This document shows positions 23,610 through 31,173 of a stretch of DNA of 44,815 nucleotides, piece after piece (position 1 is the stretch's first letter; the number at the start of each line of letters is the position of its first letter). The notes under the pieces were generated by a model, which did no database searches, was not told the origin of the DNA, and saw only the letters and a list, made by a program, of their open reading frames with translations. The position numbers were made by a program, and so were the translations under genes. This DNA is from an uncultured Lachnospiraceae bacterium (GTDB lineage: Bacteria > Bacillota > Clostridia > Lachnospirales > Lachnospiraceae): positions 14,994-59,808 of the forward strand of contig CAJTTU010000011.1 in the NCBI GenBank assembly GCA_910579325.1. The letters are read 5' to 3'.

Positions 23610-24104
23610 ATGAAAACAAAATTTGACGACAGGAAAACCATGGCAATCGTTCTTGGAGCTGTGATCGCGGCGCTGTATGTGGCGCTGACGCTGCCATTCG
23701 CGCCGGTTGCTTACGGGCCGGTGCAGTTTCGGATTTCGGAGGCTCTGACCATTCTGCCTTACTTTACGCCGGCGGCGGTGCCGGGGGTAACGCTGGGATG
23801 TCTTCTGTCTAATGTAATGATGGGCTCTCCTCTGCCGGATATCGTGTTCGGAACAATCGCCACCCTGATCGGAGCCATCTTCTCTTATCGGCTGCGTGTA
23901 CATAAGTATCTGGTCTGCGTGCCGCCGATTCTGGCGAATGCGCTGATTATCCCGTGGGTCCTGAAATTTGCCTATGGCGTGCCGGATCTGGTGCCGGTGA
24001 TGATGTTTACGGTGGGACTGGGAGAGGTGTTTGCTGTGGGGATTCTTGGAAATATGCTGCTGCTTGCGCTGGAGCGGTGCGGGAGAGCGTTGTTTCAGAA
24101 TTAA
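23610..24104 (+). CDS. queT: QueT-family queuosine precursor transporter
   Basis: The 164-residue membrane protein has four to six hydrophobic segments and the QueT pattern: ALYVALTLPFAPVAYGPVQF with RISEALTILPYF, then LGCLLSNVMMGSP. QueT is an S component of the ECF transporter family that imports queuosine precursors such as preQ1. ATG 23610 has AAGGAG 8 bases upstream; an in-frame GTG at 23601 overlaps that site. The riboswitch-like element immediately upstream supports the assignment independently. The ECF energising module is not in the window. Confidence 0.92.
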   Translation: MKTKFDDRKTMAIVLGAVIAALYVALTLPFAPVAYGPVQFRISEALTILPYFTPAAVPGVTLGCLLSNVMMGSPLPDIVFGTIATLIGAIFSYRLRVHKYLVCVPPILANALIIPWVLKFAYGVPDLVPVMMFTVGLGEVFAVGILGNMLLLALERCGRALFQN

Positions 24105-24137
24105 TCTGATATAAAAGGACAGGGGACAGGAAACCCT

Positions 24138-24155
24138 CTGACAAATGATTGTCAG
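24138..24155. other. Small perfect palindrome downstream of queT
   Basis: CTGACAA and TTGTCAG, 7-base arms around a 4-base spacer. It could be an operator for murC or chance. Confidence 0.3.
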
Positions 24156-24177
24156 TATTTTCATAATCGTTAGAGCA

Positions 24178-24232
24178 CGGCCCGGAGAGGGATGAATTTT
24201 TTTCATCTTCCCCGGGCCGATTGATTTTTTTT
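24178..24232 (+). terminator. Strong terminator after queT
   Basis: CGGCCCGG and GGGATGAA pair with TTCATC and CCCCGGGCCG (about 17 pairs with small internal mismatches), followed by ATTGATTTTTTTT. Confidence 0.85.
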
Positions 24233-24241
24233 CCGATTCAT

Positions 24242-24252
24242 TATAATATAAT
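24242..24252 (+). promoter_or_regulatory. Probable -10 region of murC
   Basis: Two overlapping TATAAT boxes at 24242-24247 and 24247-24252. Possible -35 sequences lie in the T-run of the preceding terminator and are poor. Confidence 0.4.
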
Positions 24253-24353
24253 AGAATATCACAATCTGACGGCACGGCGCGCAGTTCGCCTGCATACGGG
24301 GCGGACAGTACGACAGTGTGTTGGGCGTTGTCATATGAAAAGGGGATCGAACT

Positions 24354-25745
24354 ATGTATCATATAAATTTCAACCATCCGGAATACATTCATTTTATGGG
24401 CATCGGCGGGATCAGCATGAGCGGTCTGGCGGAGATTCTTCTGGACCGGGGGTTTCGGGTCAGTGGTTCGGATATGCGAGAATCCGAGATTACGGAGCAT
24501 CTGCAAAGAAAAGGCGCTGAGGTGATGATCGGCCAGAAGGCGGAGAATATCCGTCCGGATATAAAAGCCGTCGTCTATACCGCGGCTATCCATCCCGATA
24601 ATCAGGAGTATCAGGCGGCGCTGTCCGCCGGCATTCCCATGATGAGCAGGGCGGAGCTTTTGGGGCAGCTGATGAAAAACTACGGCGAGGCGGTAGCCGT
24701 TTCGGGGACCCACGGAAAGACCACTACAACGTCCATGCTGACAGAGATTTTGCTGTCCGCTGCCAAAGATCCGACCATCTCCGTGGGAGGCATGCTGGAC
24801 AGCATCGGGGGGAATGTGCGGATCGGCAGATCCGACTGCTTTGTGACGGAGGCCTGTGAATATACCAACAGCTTTCTGTCTTTTTATCCCACGGTTGCGG
24901 CGGTCCTGAATGTGAAGGAGGATCATCTGGATTTTTTCAAAGATCTTGCGGATATCCGCCGGTCTTTCCGCCGTTTTATGGAACTGGTACCCCCTCATGG
25001 CAGCGTGATTATCAATGATGAGATCGAAGAACTGGAAAGACTGACAGAGGGTCTTTCCTGCAATGTGATCCGGTTCGGACAGAAGCCGGACAGTCAGTTT
25101 CATGCCACAGATGTGACTTATGATCAGGACGGGTGTTCTTCCTTTATTTTACAGGACGCCCGGCAGTCGGCGCCGGTCAGTTTTGAGCGGATCGCCTTAA
25201 AGGTTCCCGGCGCTCACAATCTGGCGGATGCCCTTGCGGCGGCGGCGATGGCTTTTGTACTGCGGATTCCTTTTGCCAGCATTAAGGCCGGTCTGGAGAA
25301 TTTTCATGGCGCCCACAGGCGTTTTGAGCATAAAGGGGATGTGGCCGGCATTACGGTGATCGACGATTATGCCCACCACCCTGATGAGATCAGGGCGGCC
25401 CTTGCGGCGGCAAAACGTTGCTCCTATCATGAACTGTGGTGTGTGTTTCAGCCCCATACATATACCAGGACGAAAGCTTTTCTGCATGAATTTGCCGTGG
25501 CTTTATCTGCGGCGGACCATGTGATTTTGGCGGATATCTATCCGGCCAGAGAGACGGATACTCTGGGAGTGAGCTCTGAGGATATCCACAGACTGCTGGT
25601 GAAAATGGGCGTGGACTCCCATTATCTTCCCACCTTTAAACAGATTGAAAAATTTGTGCTGGATATTTGCCGGCCCGGCGATATGCTGATCACAATGGGC
25701 GCCGGGGACGTGGTGAAAGTGGGAGAGGACCTGTTGAAAAAATAA
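24354..25745 (+). CDS. murC: UDP-N-acetylmuramate--L-alanine ligase
   Basis: The 463-residue product is full-length MurC. It begins with the UDP-binding Rossmann motif HFMGIGGISMSGLAE and has the ATP loop GTHGKTTTT (from residue 118), the EACEYTNSF and DDYAHHPDEI motifs, and QPHTYTRTK near the C-terminal domain. It adds L-alanine to UDP-MurNAc using ATP, the first step of the peptidoglycan stem peptide, in the cytoplasm. AAAAGGGGAT lies 6 bases before the ATG. It stands alone between a terminator and the DnaA-box region, outside a dcw cluster, which is usual in this family. Confidence 0.97.
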   Translation: MYHINFNHPEYIHFMGIGGISMSGLAEILLDRGFRVSGSDMRESEITEHLQRKGAEVMIGQKAENIRPDIKAVVYTAAIHPDNQEYQAALSAGIPMMSRAELLGQLMKNYGEAVAVSGTHGKTTTTSMLTEILLSAAKDPTISVGGMLDSIGGNVRIGRSDCFVTEACEYTNSFLSFYPTVAAVLNVKEDHLDFFKDLADIRRSFRRFMELVPPHGSVIINDEIEELERLTEGLSCNVIRFGQKPDSQFHATDVTYDQDGCSSFILQDARQSAPVSFERIALKVPGAHNLADALAAAAMAFVLRIPFASIKAGLENFHGAHRRFEHKGDVAGITVIDDYAHHPDEIRAALAAAKRCSYHELWCVFQPHTYTRTKAFLHEFAVALSAADHVILADIYPARETDTLGVSSEDIHRLLVKMGVDSHYLPTFKQIEKFVLDICRPGDMLITMGAGDVVKVGEDLLKK

Positions 25746-25758
25746 TTTTATAAATTTT

Positions 25759-25994
25759 TTATCCACCGCTGACAAAGCGCATATTTACTGGGAATCTGAC
25801 GAGTTATCCACATTATCCACATTTTTATCCACATTCCCTCCCGGATAAATATGTGGATATTTTTTTTCTCCATCCGAAACAGACAAAAAGTCCGGAGTAT
25901 CAGCAGTAATCAGGTATTTTAGATTTTTTTCGACGGTGGCGGACCGCAAAATTTGCAGATTATCCACATTATCCACAATCAGGCCTGTGGATAA
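25759..25994. promoter_or_regulatory. Dense cluster of DnaA boxes between murC and dnaD
   Basis: Six perfect TTATCCACA boxes occur at 25804, 25813, 25825, 25960 and 25969 (plus strand) and 25986-25994 (minus strand). Two near matches lie at 25759-25767 (last base changed) and 25852-25860 on the minus strand (first base changed). Two pairs abut without a gap (25804/25813 and 25960/25969). The groups are separated by about 125 bases containing T-rich runs. The cluster sits just upstream of the dnaD promoter; no other gene is in 25746-26072. Confidence 0.92.
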
Positions 25995-26023
25995 TAAATT
26001 GATTCTCTTTTTGGGGAGGGTAT

Positions 26024-26031
26024 GGTATACT
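26024..26031 (+). promoter_or_regulatory. Extended -10 promoter of dnaD
   Basis: TG-G-TATACT (TATACT at 26026-26031) forms an extended -10 box; no good -35 is present. The nearest DnaA box ends about 32 bases upstream, in the -35/UP region, well placed for control by DnaA. Confidence 0.6.
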
Positions 26032-26072
26032 GTTGAAAGGAAAAATGTTGCTTCTAAGCGGGAAAGGAGCGG

Positions 26073-27143
26073 ATGTCAGAGTTGAAGCTGCGCAATGAAT
26101 GGAAGCCGGATGTCGTCGCGGTATCCGGGGATTTTATCGATTATTATATGCCCCAGGCCAGCGGTGAATTTGTGAAGGTGTACCTGAGTCTGCTTAGAAA
26201 TATGGAGAAGGGCGGCGGAGAACTGACCATCTCCGGCCTGGCGGATTCGCTGAATCACACGGAGAAGGATGTGGTCCGTGCGCTGAAATACTGGGAGCGG
26301 ATGCAGCTGCTGCGGCTGGGCTATGAGGGAGAGGAGCTGAACGACATTGTCCTGACGGCGCTTCCGGAGAAGAAGGCGCAGCCGGCTCGCCCAGAAGAAG
26401 AAGGCCCTTTGTCGACTGCCGCGGAAACAGGGAATCCGCCGGCGGTTTCCGGGCAGAATCTGCCGGAACAGCCCCAGAAGGATCCCCTTTCGTTAAAGCG
26501 GTTGGAGGGAGACGGGGAGTTTAAGCAGCTGCTGTTTGTGGCCGGTCAGTACATAGGGGCGCCGCTGACCAGAAAAGACTGCGATACGTTCGCGTATCTG
26601 TATGACCAGCTAAAGCAGCCGGCGGAATTTCTGGAATATCTGATCGAATACTGCGTTTCCATGGGGCATAAAAGCGTGCGTTATATGGAGACGGTGGCGC
26701 TGGATCTGCATAAAAGAGGAGTGGCTACGGTGGAACAGGCCAAAACGGCCCTGCCTGCCATGAAAAAGGATCACTATGCCGTGATGAAAGCATTTGGCCT
26801 GAACAGCCGCCAGCCGGCTCCGGGAGAAAAGCAGATGATGGACAAATGGTTCTCCTCCTATGGGTTTTCCCGGGAGATGGTGCTGGAAGCCTGCGGTCGT
26901 ACTATGTCGACCATTCACAGGCCCAGCTTTGAATATACGGATAAAATTTTGGGATCCTGGAAGGAGAAGGGCGTAAAGGTTCTGTCGGACGTGAAAGCGC
27001 TGGATGAAAAGCGGAGCCGGGAAAAAGAGAAGAAACCTGTGCGGGTGACGGAGAAGAAGACGCCGATCCGTTCCAACCAGTTTCACAATTTTGAACAGAG
27101 AGACTATGATTTCGACGAGTTGATGCGAAAGATCAACGGTTAG
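26073..27143 (+). CDS. dnaD: DnaD-domain replication initiation protein
   Basis: The 356-residue product has a winged-helix N-terminal domain (about residues 20-95, with LTISGLADSLNHTEKDVVRAL), a Pro/Glu-rich linker, a DnaB_2/DnaD-type helical domain (about 150-220 and again about 245-305), and the C-terminal FHNFEQRDYDFDELMRKI motif typical of Clostridia DnaD-like proteins. DnaD/DnaB proteins bridge DnaA and the helicase loader at the origin. The ATG at 26073 follows AAGGAG closely (3-base gap). The loader gene starts 16 bases after the stop, and a DnaA-box cluster lies upstream, consistent with a replication-initiation operon under DnaA control. Confidence 0.9.
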   Translation: MSELKLRNEWKPDVVAVSGDFIDYYMPQASGEFVKVYLSLLRNMEKGGGELTISGLADSLNHTEKDVVRALKYWERMQLLRLGYEGEELNDIVLTALPEKKAQPARPEEEGPLSTAAETGNPPAVSGQNLPEQPQKDPLSLKRLEGDGEFKQLLFVAGQYIGAPLTRKDCDTFAYLYDQLKQPAEFLEYLIEYCVSMGHKSVRYMETVALDLHKRGVATVEQAKTALPAMKKDHYAVMKAFGLNSRQPAPGEKQMMDKWFSSYGFSREMVLEACGRTMSTIHRPSFEYTDKILGSWKEKGVKVLSDVKALDEKRSREKEKKPVRVTEKKTPIRSNQFHNFEQRDYDFDELMRKING

Positions 27144-27158
27144 GAAAAGAGGAAAGCA

Positions 27159-28148
27159 TTGTCATTATCAAACAGTCAGTATCAGACGATTATGCGGGAG
27201 TACAACCGAAAGCAGCTGGCGAACCGGCGCAGGCAGCAGGAACGGGTCGAACAGGTCCGAAGGAAGCTTCCTCAGTATCAGGCGCTGGAGGAGGAGATCG
27301 CGGCGCTGGCTCTGGAGAAAGCGAAGAAGCTGCTGGCGGGCGACGCCCGCGCGCTGGATGAGCTGAAAAAGCAGATCGGCGACCGCAGAGAGCAGAAGGA
27401 GATTTTGCTTTTATCAAAGGGATTCCCGCCGGATTATCTTAAAATGAATTACAGCTGTCCGGACTGTCAGGACACCGGCTATATCGGATCGGAGAAATGT
27501 CACTGTTTCCGTCAGGCCGTGGTGGATCTTCTCTATACCCAGTCCAATCTCAAAGAAATTTTAAAAGCGGAGAATTTCGACACCTTTTCTTATGAGTGGT
27601 ATGATCGGGAACAGGAAAATGGAAGGCCGAGTCCCTATGAAAATATGAGAAGGGTTGTGGCGGTCTGCCAGGCGCTTACGGAAAATTTTGGCCGGGAGAA
27701 GACAAGTCTTCTGCTGACCGGCCCTGCGGGGGTGGGGAAAACTTTTTTGACACACTGTATTGCCAGGGAATTATTAAACCGCTGTTATTCGGTGATCTAT
27801 CTGTCGGCCATTGACCTGTTCAATGTCTTTTCAAAGGAAAAGTTTGACTACGGCCAGAATGAGGAATCGGAGCATATGTACCAATATATTCTGGACTGTG
27901 ATATGCTGATCATCGACGATCTGGGAACAGAGCTGAATAATACGTTTACCACCTCTCAGCTGTTCTATTGCATGAGCGAGCGCGAGAAACGGCACAGGCC
28001 GATGATTATTTCCACAAATCTGTCCCTGGCGGCTCTCAGGGACTGCTATTCGGAGCGGATTACCTCCCGGATGATCAGCGATTACAGGATTATGGAGCTG
28101 TACGGGGCGGATATCAGGATTAAAAAGAAACTTAAAGAGCGGAACTGA
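27159..28148 (+). CDS. DnaI/DnaC-type helicase loader ATPase
   Basis: The 329-residue product has a charged coiled-coil-like N-terminus (about residues 15-85), a zinc-binding cluster CPDCQDTGYIG...CHC (about 105-121), and a C-terminal AAA+ domain with Walker A GPAGVGKT (188-195) and Walker B MLIIDDLG (about 250). This is the layout of DnaI-type loaders, which deliver the replicative helicase to single-stranded DNA opened by DnaA and DnaD. Start is TTG at 27159 with AGAGGAAAG just upstream. It forms an operon with dnaD. An IstB-like transposition ATPase is unlikely given the zinc cluster and neighbour. Confidence 0.92.
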   Translation: MSLSNSQYQTIMREYNRKQLANRRRQQERVEQVRRKLPQYQALEEEIAALALEKAKKLLAGDARALDELKKQIGDRREQKEILLLSKGFPPDYLKMNYSCPDCQDTGYIGSEKCHCFRQAVVDLLYTQSNLKEILKAENFDTFSYEWYDREQENGRPSPYENMRRVVAVCQALTENFGREKTSLLLTGPAGVGKTFLTHCIARELLNRCYSVIYLSAIDLFNVFSKEKFDYGQNEESEHMYQYILDCDMLIIDDLGTELNNTFTTSQLFYCMSEREKRHRPMIISTNLSLAALRDCYSERITSRMISDYRIMELYGADIRIKKKLKERN

Positions 28149-28166
28149 TACAGCAACGGATCGGAC

Positions 28167-28228
28167 AAGCCCCGGGAGGATTTTCTGACACATTTGTGGC
28201 AGAAAATTCTCCCAGATTTAAGGGGCTT
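28167..28228 (+). other. Large nested hairpin upstream of prs
   Basis: Outer arms AAGCCCC/GGGGCTT (28167-28173, 28222-28228) enclose GGGAGGATTTTCTG/CAGAAAATTCTCCC (28174-28187, 28200-28213), whose tip pairs further through CACA/TGTG. The stem has about 18 pairs in its inner part with one or two mismatches. No T-run follows. It lies between the loader gene and the prs start. Confidence 0.7.
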
Positions 28229-28264
28229 GGGAGAGGAGTTGCGGAACTGAAAATGGAGGAATTT

Positions 28265-29431
28265 ATGAGAGACGAGAGAAATTATGAGACGATACCGGTG
28301 GGACGGCTGGGGCTGATTCCCGTAGACGGATGTCAGCCGCTGGCAAAACTGGTGGACCGATATCTGGTGGAATGGAGAAAGGAACGCCTCCACGATCACA
28401 AGGAACGTCTCGTATTCGACGGCTATGAGAGGGACAGCTATATTATCGACGCCGCCTTTCCCCGTTTTGGCAGCGGAGAGGCCAAGTGCCAGCTGTCTCA
28501 GTCAATCCGGGGAGACGATCTGTTTATCCTGGTGGATGTGTGCAATTCCAGCCTGACCTATTCCATGAACGGACATATCAACCGAATGTCCCCCGACGAT
28601 CATTTTCAGAATCTGAAACGGGTGATCGCAGCGGCCAGCGGGCATGCCCGGCGGATTAACGTATTTATGCCTTTCCTGTATGAGAGCCGCCAGCACAGGA
28701 AAAACGGAAGGGAGTCCATGGACTGCGCCATGGCGTTGCAGGAGCTGGTCAGCATGGGTGTGAATAATATTATTACCTTTGACGCCCATGACCCCAAGAT
28801 TCAGAACGCTATTCCCTTACATGGCTTTGAGACGGTGCGCCCTGCCTACCAGTTTATCAAATATCTGCTGAAATACGAGCAGAACCTGACCATAGACAAT
28901 GACCATATGATGGTAATCAGTCCCGATGAGGGCGGCATGAACCGGGCCGTGTATATGGCGAACGTATTGGGGCTTGACGTGGGCATGTTCTATAAACGTC
29001 GGGATTACTCGAAGATTATAAACGGCAGGAATCCCATTATTTCTCATGAGTTCCTCGGATCTTCGGTGGAGGGCAAGGACGTGCTGATTATCGACGATAT
29101 GATTTCCTCCGGAGACAGTATGCTGGACGTGGCAAAGGAGCTGAAAAGCAGAAAAGCCAACAAAGTATTTGTCTGCGCCACTTTTGGTCTGTTTACCGGC
29201 GGCCTGAAAAAGTTTGACAGCTATTATGAGAGCGGGCTGATCAGCCGCATTCTCACCACGAATCTGATCTATCAGACGGAGGAGCTTCTGTCCAGACCCT
29301 ATTATATCAATGTGGATATGAGCAAGTATATCGCTTTGCTGATCGACAATATCAATCATGATATTTCCATCAGCGAGCTGCTGGACCCGGTAGGGCGGAT
29401 TAATAAACTTTTAGCCGAATATAGGAAATAA
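28265..29431 (+). CDS. prs: Ribose-phosphate pyrophosphokinase (PRPP synthetase)
   Basis: The 388-residue product has the PRPP-synthetase motifs: the flexible loop FMPFLYESRQHRK (about residue 135), TFDAHDPKIQ and the PRPP-binding signature VLIIDDMISSGDS (about residue 276). It makes phosphoribosyl pyrophosphate from ribose 5-phosphate and ATP for nucleotide, histidine and NAD synthesis. It is longer than the usual 315 residues, an N-terminally extended form seen in Clostridia. I place the start at ATG 28265, after GGAGGA. An in-frame GTG at 28196 lies in the loop of a strong hairpin and has no ribosome site. Confidence 0.9.
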   Translation: MRDERNYETIPVGRLGLIPVDGCQPLAKLVDRYLVEWRKERLHDHKERLVFDGYERDSYIIDAAFPRFGSGEAKCQLSQSIRGDDLFILVDVCNSSLTYSMNGHINRMSPDDHFQNLKRVIAAASGHARRINVFMPFLYESRQHRKNGRESMDCAMALQELVSMGVNNIITFDAHDPKIQNAIPLHGFETVRPAYQFIKYLLKYEQNLTIDNDHMMVISPDEGGMNRAVYMANVLGLDVGMFYKRRDYSKIINGRNPIISHEFLGSSVEGKDVLIIDDMISSGDSMLDVAKELKSRKANKVFVCATFGLFTGGLKKFDSYYESGLISRILTTNLIYQTEELLSRPYYINVDMSKYIALLIDNINHDISISELLDPVGRINKLLAEYRK

Positions 29432-29488
29432 AAGTGAAAATGTACGTATTTTATGAAGAAACATCGGAAAAATGAGCGATTACGGCTA

Positions 29489-29518
29489 TTTACAGAACGG
29501 GAAGAAAGATGGTATAAT
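29489..29518 (+). promoter_or_regulatory. Promoter of the S1-domain gene
   Basis: TTTACA at 29489-29494, 18 bases, TATAAT at 29513-29518 preceded by TGG (extended -10). The transcript would have a leader of about 160 bases. Confidence 0.75.
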
Positions 29519-29542
29519 GTTCACGAAAGCAATAAGCGATGC

Positions 29543-29600
29543 GAATTCGAAAGATGGGAAAAATAGCAGCTTGCTGATATTTTTCCCAGATTGCGGATTC
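29543..29600 (+). other. Structured leader of the S1-domain gene
   Basis: TGGGAAAAATA (29555-29565) pairs perfectly with TATTTTTCCCA (29578-29588), its tip extended by CAGC/GCTG, and its base by GAATTCG/CGGATTC (29543-29549, 29594-29600). Two smaller hairpins follow (GGGCGAAGCCC, and GGGAAAACC with GGGTTTCC) before the ribosome site. No terminator-type T-run follows. It is a candidate site for autogenous control. Confidence 0.65.
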
Positions 29601-29683
29601 ATAGGGCGAAGCCCGTGAGCTGGGAAAACCGAAGGGTTTCCTGGCGGGAGCATTGCGTTGTAATGAATGTCTTGGAGGGTTTT

Positions 29684-30424
29684 ATGAGCGAAGAATTAAG
29701 GAATGACGAAGTACTGGAAGAAACGGCTGCGGAAGCGGCAGAAACTGTGGAACCCGCAGCGCCTGCGGTAACCGAGACGATGGATGATTATGCGGATCAG
29801 CTGGATGTGGACCCGGTTTGGGTACGGCTTGAGAATATGCTGAAAGACCAGACGGTGATTAACGTTGAGGTAGGCGGCATCGTGAAGGCCGGCGTGGTGG
29901 CTTATGTGGAAGGCGTGAGAGGGTTTATCCCTGCTTCCCAGCTTGATATCGGCTATGTGGAAAACCTGGAGAGCTGGCTTGGCAGGACCCTTGACGTGGT
30001 TGTGATCACTGCCGACGCGAAAGAGAAACGTCTGGTGCTGTCCGGCAAAAGGGTGGCAAGACAGCGGGCGGAGGAAGCCAGAAAGGCTAGAATCGCCGCT
30101 GTGAAGGTGGGAACTGTGGTAAAAGGCGTTGTGGAGAGCCTGAAGCCTTACGGCGCTTTCGTGGACATCGGAGACGACATGACAGGTCTGGTTCACGTAT
30201 CCCAGATCAGCCAGAAGCGGGTGAAAGACCCTTCCGACGTGCTGAAAGCCGGAGATGAGGTGGAAGCAAAGATTATAGCCGTGAAAGACGGCAAGATCAG
30301 CCTGAGCATGAAGGCGCTGGAGGAGAGTCCCAGAGAAGTGCAGGAAGAAGTATTCCCCTACAGAGAAGAAGGCAGGGCTTCTACCAGCTTAGGCGCTTTG
30401 CTTAAGGGAATCAAGCTGGACTGA
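29684..30424 (+). CDS. S1 RNA-binding domain protein (RpsA-like)
   Basis: The 246-residue product has an acidic N-terminus of about 35 residues and two S1 domains: the first (about residues 60-120; GGIVKAGVVAYVEGVRGFIPAS) and a more canonical second (about 140-210; GTVVKGVVESLKPYGAFVDI...GLVHVSQIS). Proteins of this type in Gram-positive bacteria correspond to shortened ribosomal protein S1 or to general RNA-binding proteins. ATG 29684 follows TTGGAGGG; in-frame starts upstream fall in the structured leader. The neighbour relQ starts 24 bases later, so the two may form an operon. Confidence 0.88.
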   Translation: MSEELRNDEVLEETAAEAAETVEPAAPAVTETMDDYADQLDVDPVWVRLENMLKDQTVINVEVGGIVKAGVVAYVEGVRGFIPASQLDIGYVENLESWLGRTLDVVVITADAKEKRLVLSGKRVARQRAEEARKARIAAVKVGTVVKGVVESLKPYGAFVDIGDDMTGLVHVSQISQKRVKDPSDVLKAGDEVEAKIIAVKDGKISLSMKALEESPREVQEEVFPYREEGRASTSLGALLKGIKLD

Positions 30425-30448
30425 TGCGGCCGCTATAGAGGAAAGCAT

Positions 30449-31090
30449 ATGGAACTGCCTAAGAAGTTTGAGCAGGTGGACCAGTGGAAAACAATGATAT
30501 TTTTGTACGAGTCCGCTTTGAAGGAAATAAATACGAAGATTGAAATTCTGAATCAGGAATTTGTCCATGTTCATAATTACAATCCCATCGAACATGTGAA
30601 GTCCAGGATCAAATCCCCGGAAAGTATTGTCAGAAAGCTGAAAAAGCTGGGATTTGAGGCAACCATTGACAATATGATGAAGCATCTGAACGATATCGCC
30701 GGAATCCGGATTATCTGTTCCTTTACCTCCGATATTTATCAGATTGCCAAGATGATTGCCAATCAGGACGATGTGATGGTGCTGCAGGTGAAGGATTATA
30801 TGAAGCATCCGAAGCCTAACGGGTATAAGAGCTACCATATGGTGGTGTCTCTGCCGATCTTTCTGTCAGACGGGCCTGTCCATACCACTGTGGAGATTCA
30901 GATCCGGACCATTGCCATGGATTTTTGGGCAAGTCTGGAACATAAGATTTATTACAAATATGAAGGAAACGCGCCTGCGCAGATGTATGAGGAGTTAAAG
31001 GACTGCGCGGATATCGTGGAGCAGCTGGATGCCAAGATGCTGTCGCTGAACGAGCAGATCCAGCAGATGCATGTGGAAGAAGATACATAG
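30449..31090 (+). CDS. relQ: Small alarmone synthetase, RelQ type (GTP pyrophosphokinase)
   Basis: The 213-residue product is a single RelA/SpoT synthetase domain with NDIAGIRIICSF, the KPNGYKSYHMVV substrate loop and VEIQIRTIAMDFWASLEHK, without hydrolase, TGS or ACT domains. It transfers pyrophosphate from ATP to GDP or GTP to make (p)ppGpp; RelQ proteins form tetramers and are controlled by RNA binding in other species. GAGGAAAG lies just before the ATG. It follows the S1-domain gene by 24 bases, which would link an RNA-binding protein and an alarmone enzyme in one transcript. Confidence 0.94.
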   Translation: MELPKKFEQVDQWKTMIFLYESALKEINTKIEILNQEFVHVHNYNPIEHVKSRIKSPESIVRKLKKLGFEATIDNMMKHLNDIAGIRIICSFTSDIYQIAKMIANQDDVMVLQVKDYMKHPKPNGYKSYHMVVSLPIFLSDGPVHTTVEIQIRTIAMDFWASLEHKIYYKYEGNAPAQMYEELKDCADIVEQLDAKMLSLNEQIQQMHVEEDT

Positions 31091-31109
31091 CAAAAAAAGA
31101 GATTATGAT

Positions 31110-31162
31110 AAAAACGCCGTGAAGGATGAATCCGAACCATTTTCATCCTTCACGGCGTTTTT
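31110..31162. terminator. Bidirectional terminator between relQ and the LTA-synthase-like gene
   Basis: An 18-19 base perfect stem (AACGCCGTGAAGGATGAA and its complement, 10-base loop) flanked by A-run on the left and T-run on the right, so it works for both convergent genes. Confidence 0.92.
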
Positions 31163-31173
31163 GAGATGTGCCG

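Noticed and set aside
23577..25103. Long open frame (about 508 codons) on the minus strand across queT and murC
   Set aside because: It lies antisense to two clearly conserved genes, has a low-complexity His/Arg/Gln-rich product without recognisable motifs and no ribosome site. It reflects codon bias of the plus-strand genes.
25746..26072. Chromosomal origin oriC
   Set aside because: The DnaA boxes fit, but dnaA, dnaN, rpmH and recF-type neighbours are absent and no classic unwinding element with repeats is evident. Kept as a DnaA-control or titration site, with a secondary origin only as a possibility.
28196..28198. GTG start for prs
   Set aside because: It lies in the loop of a strong hairpin and lacks a ribosome site, while ATG 28265 follows GGAGGA.
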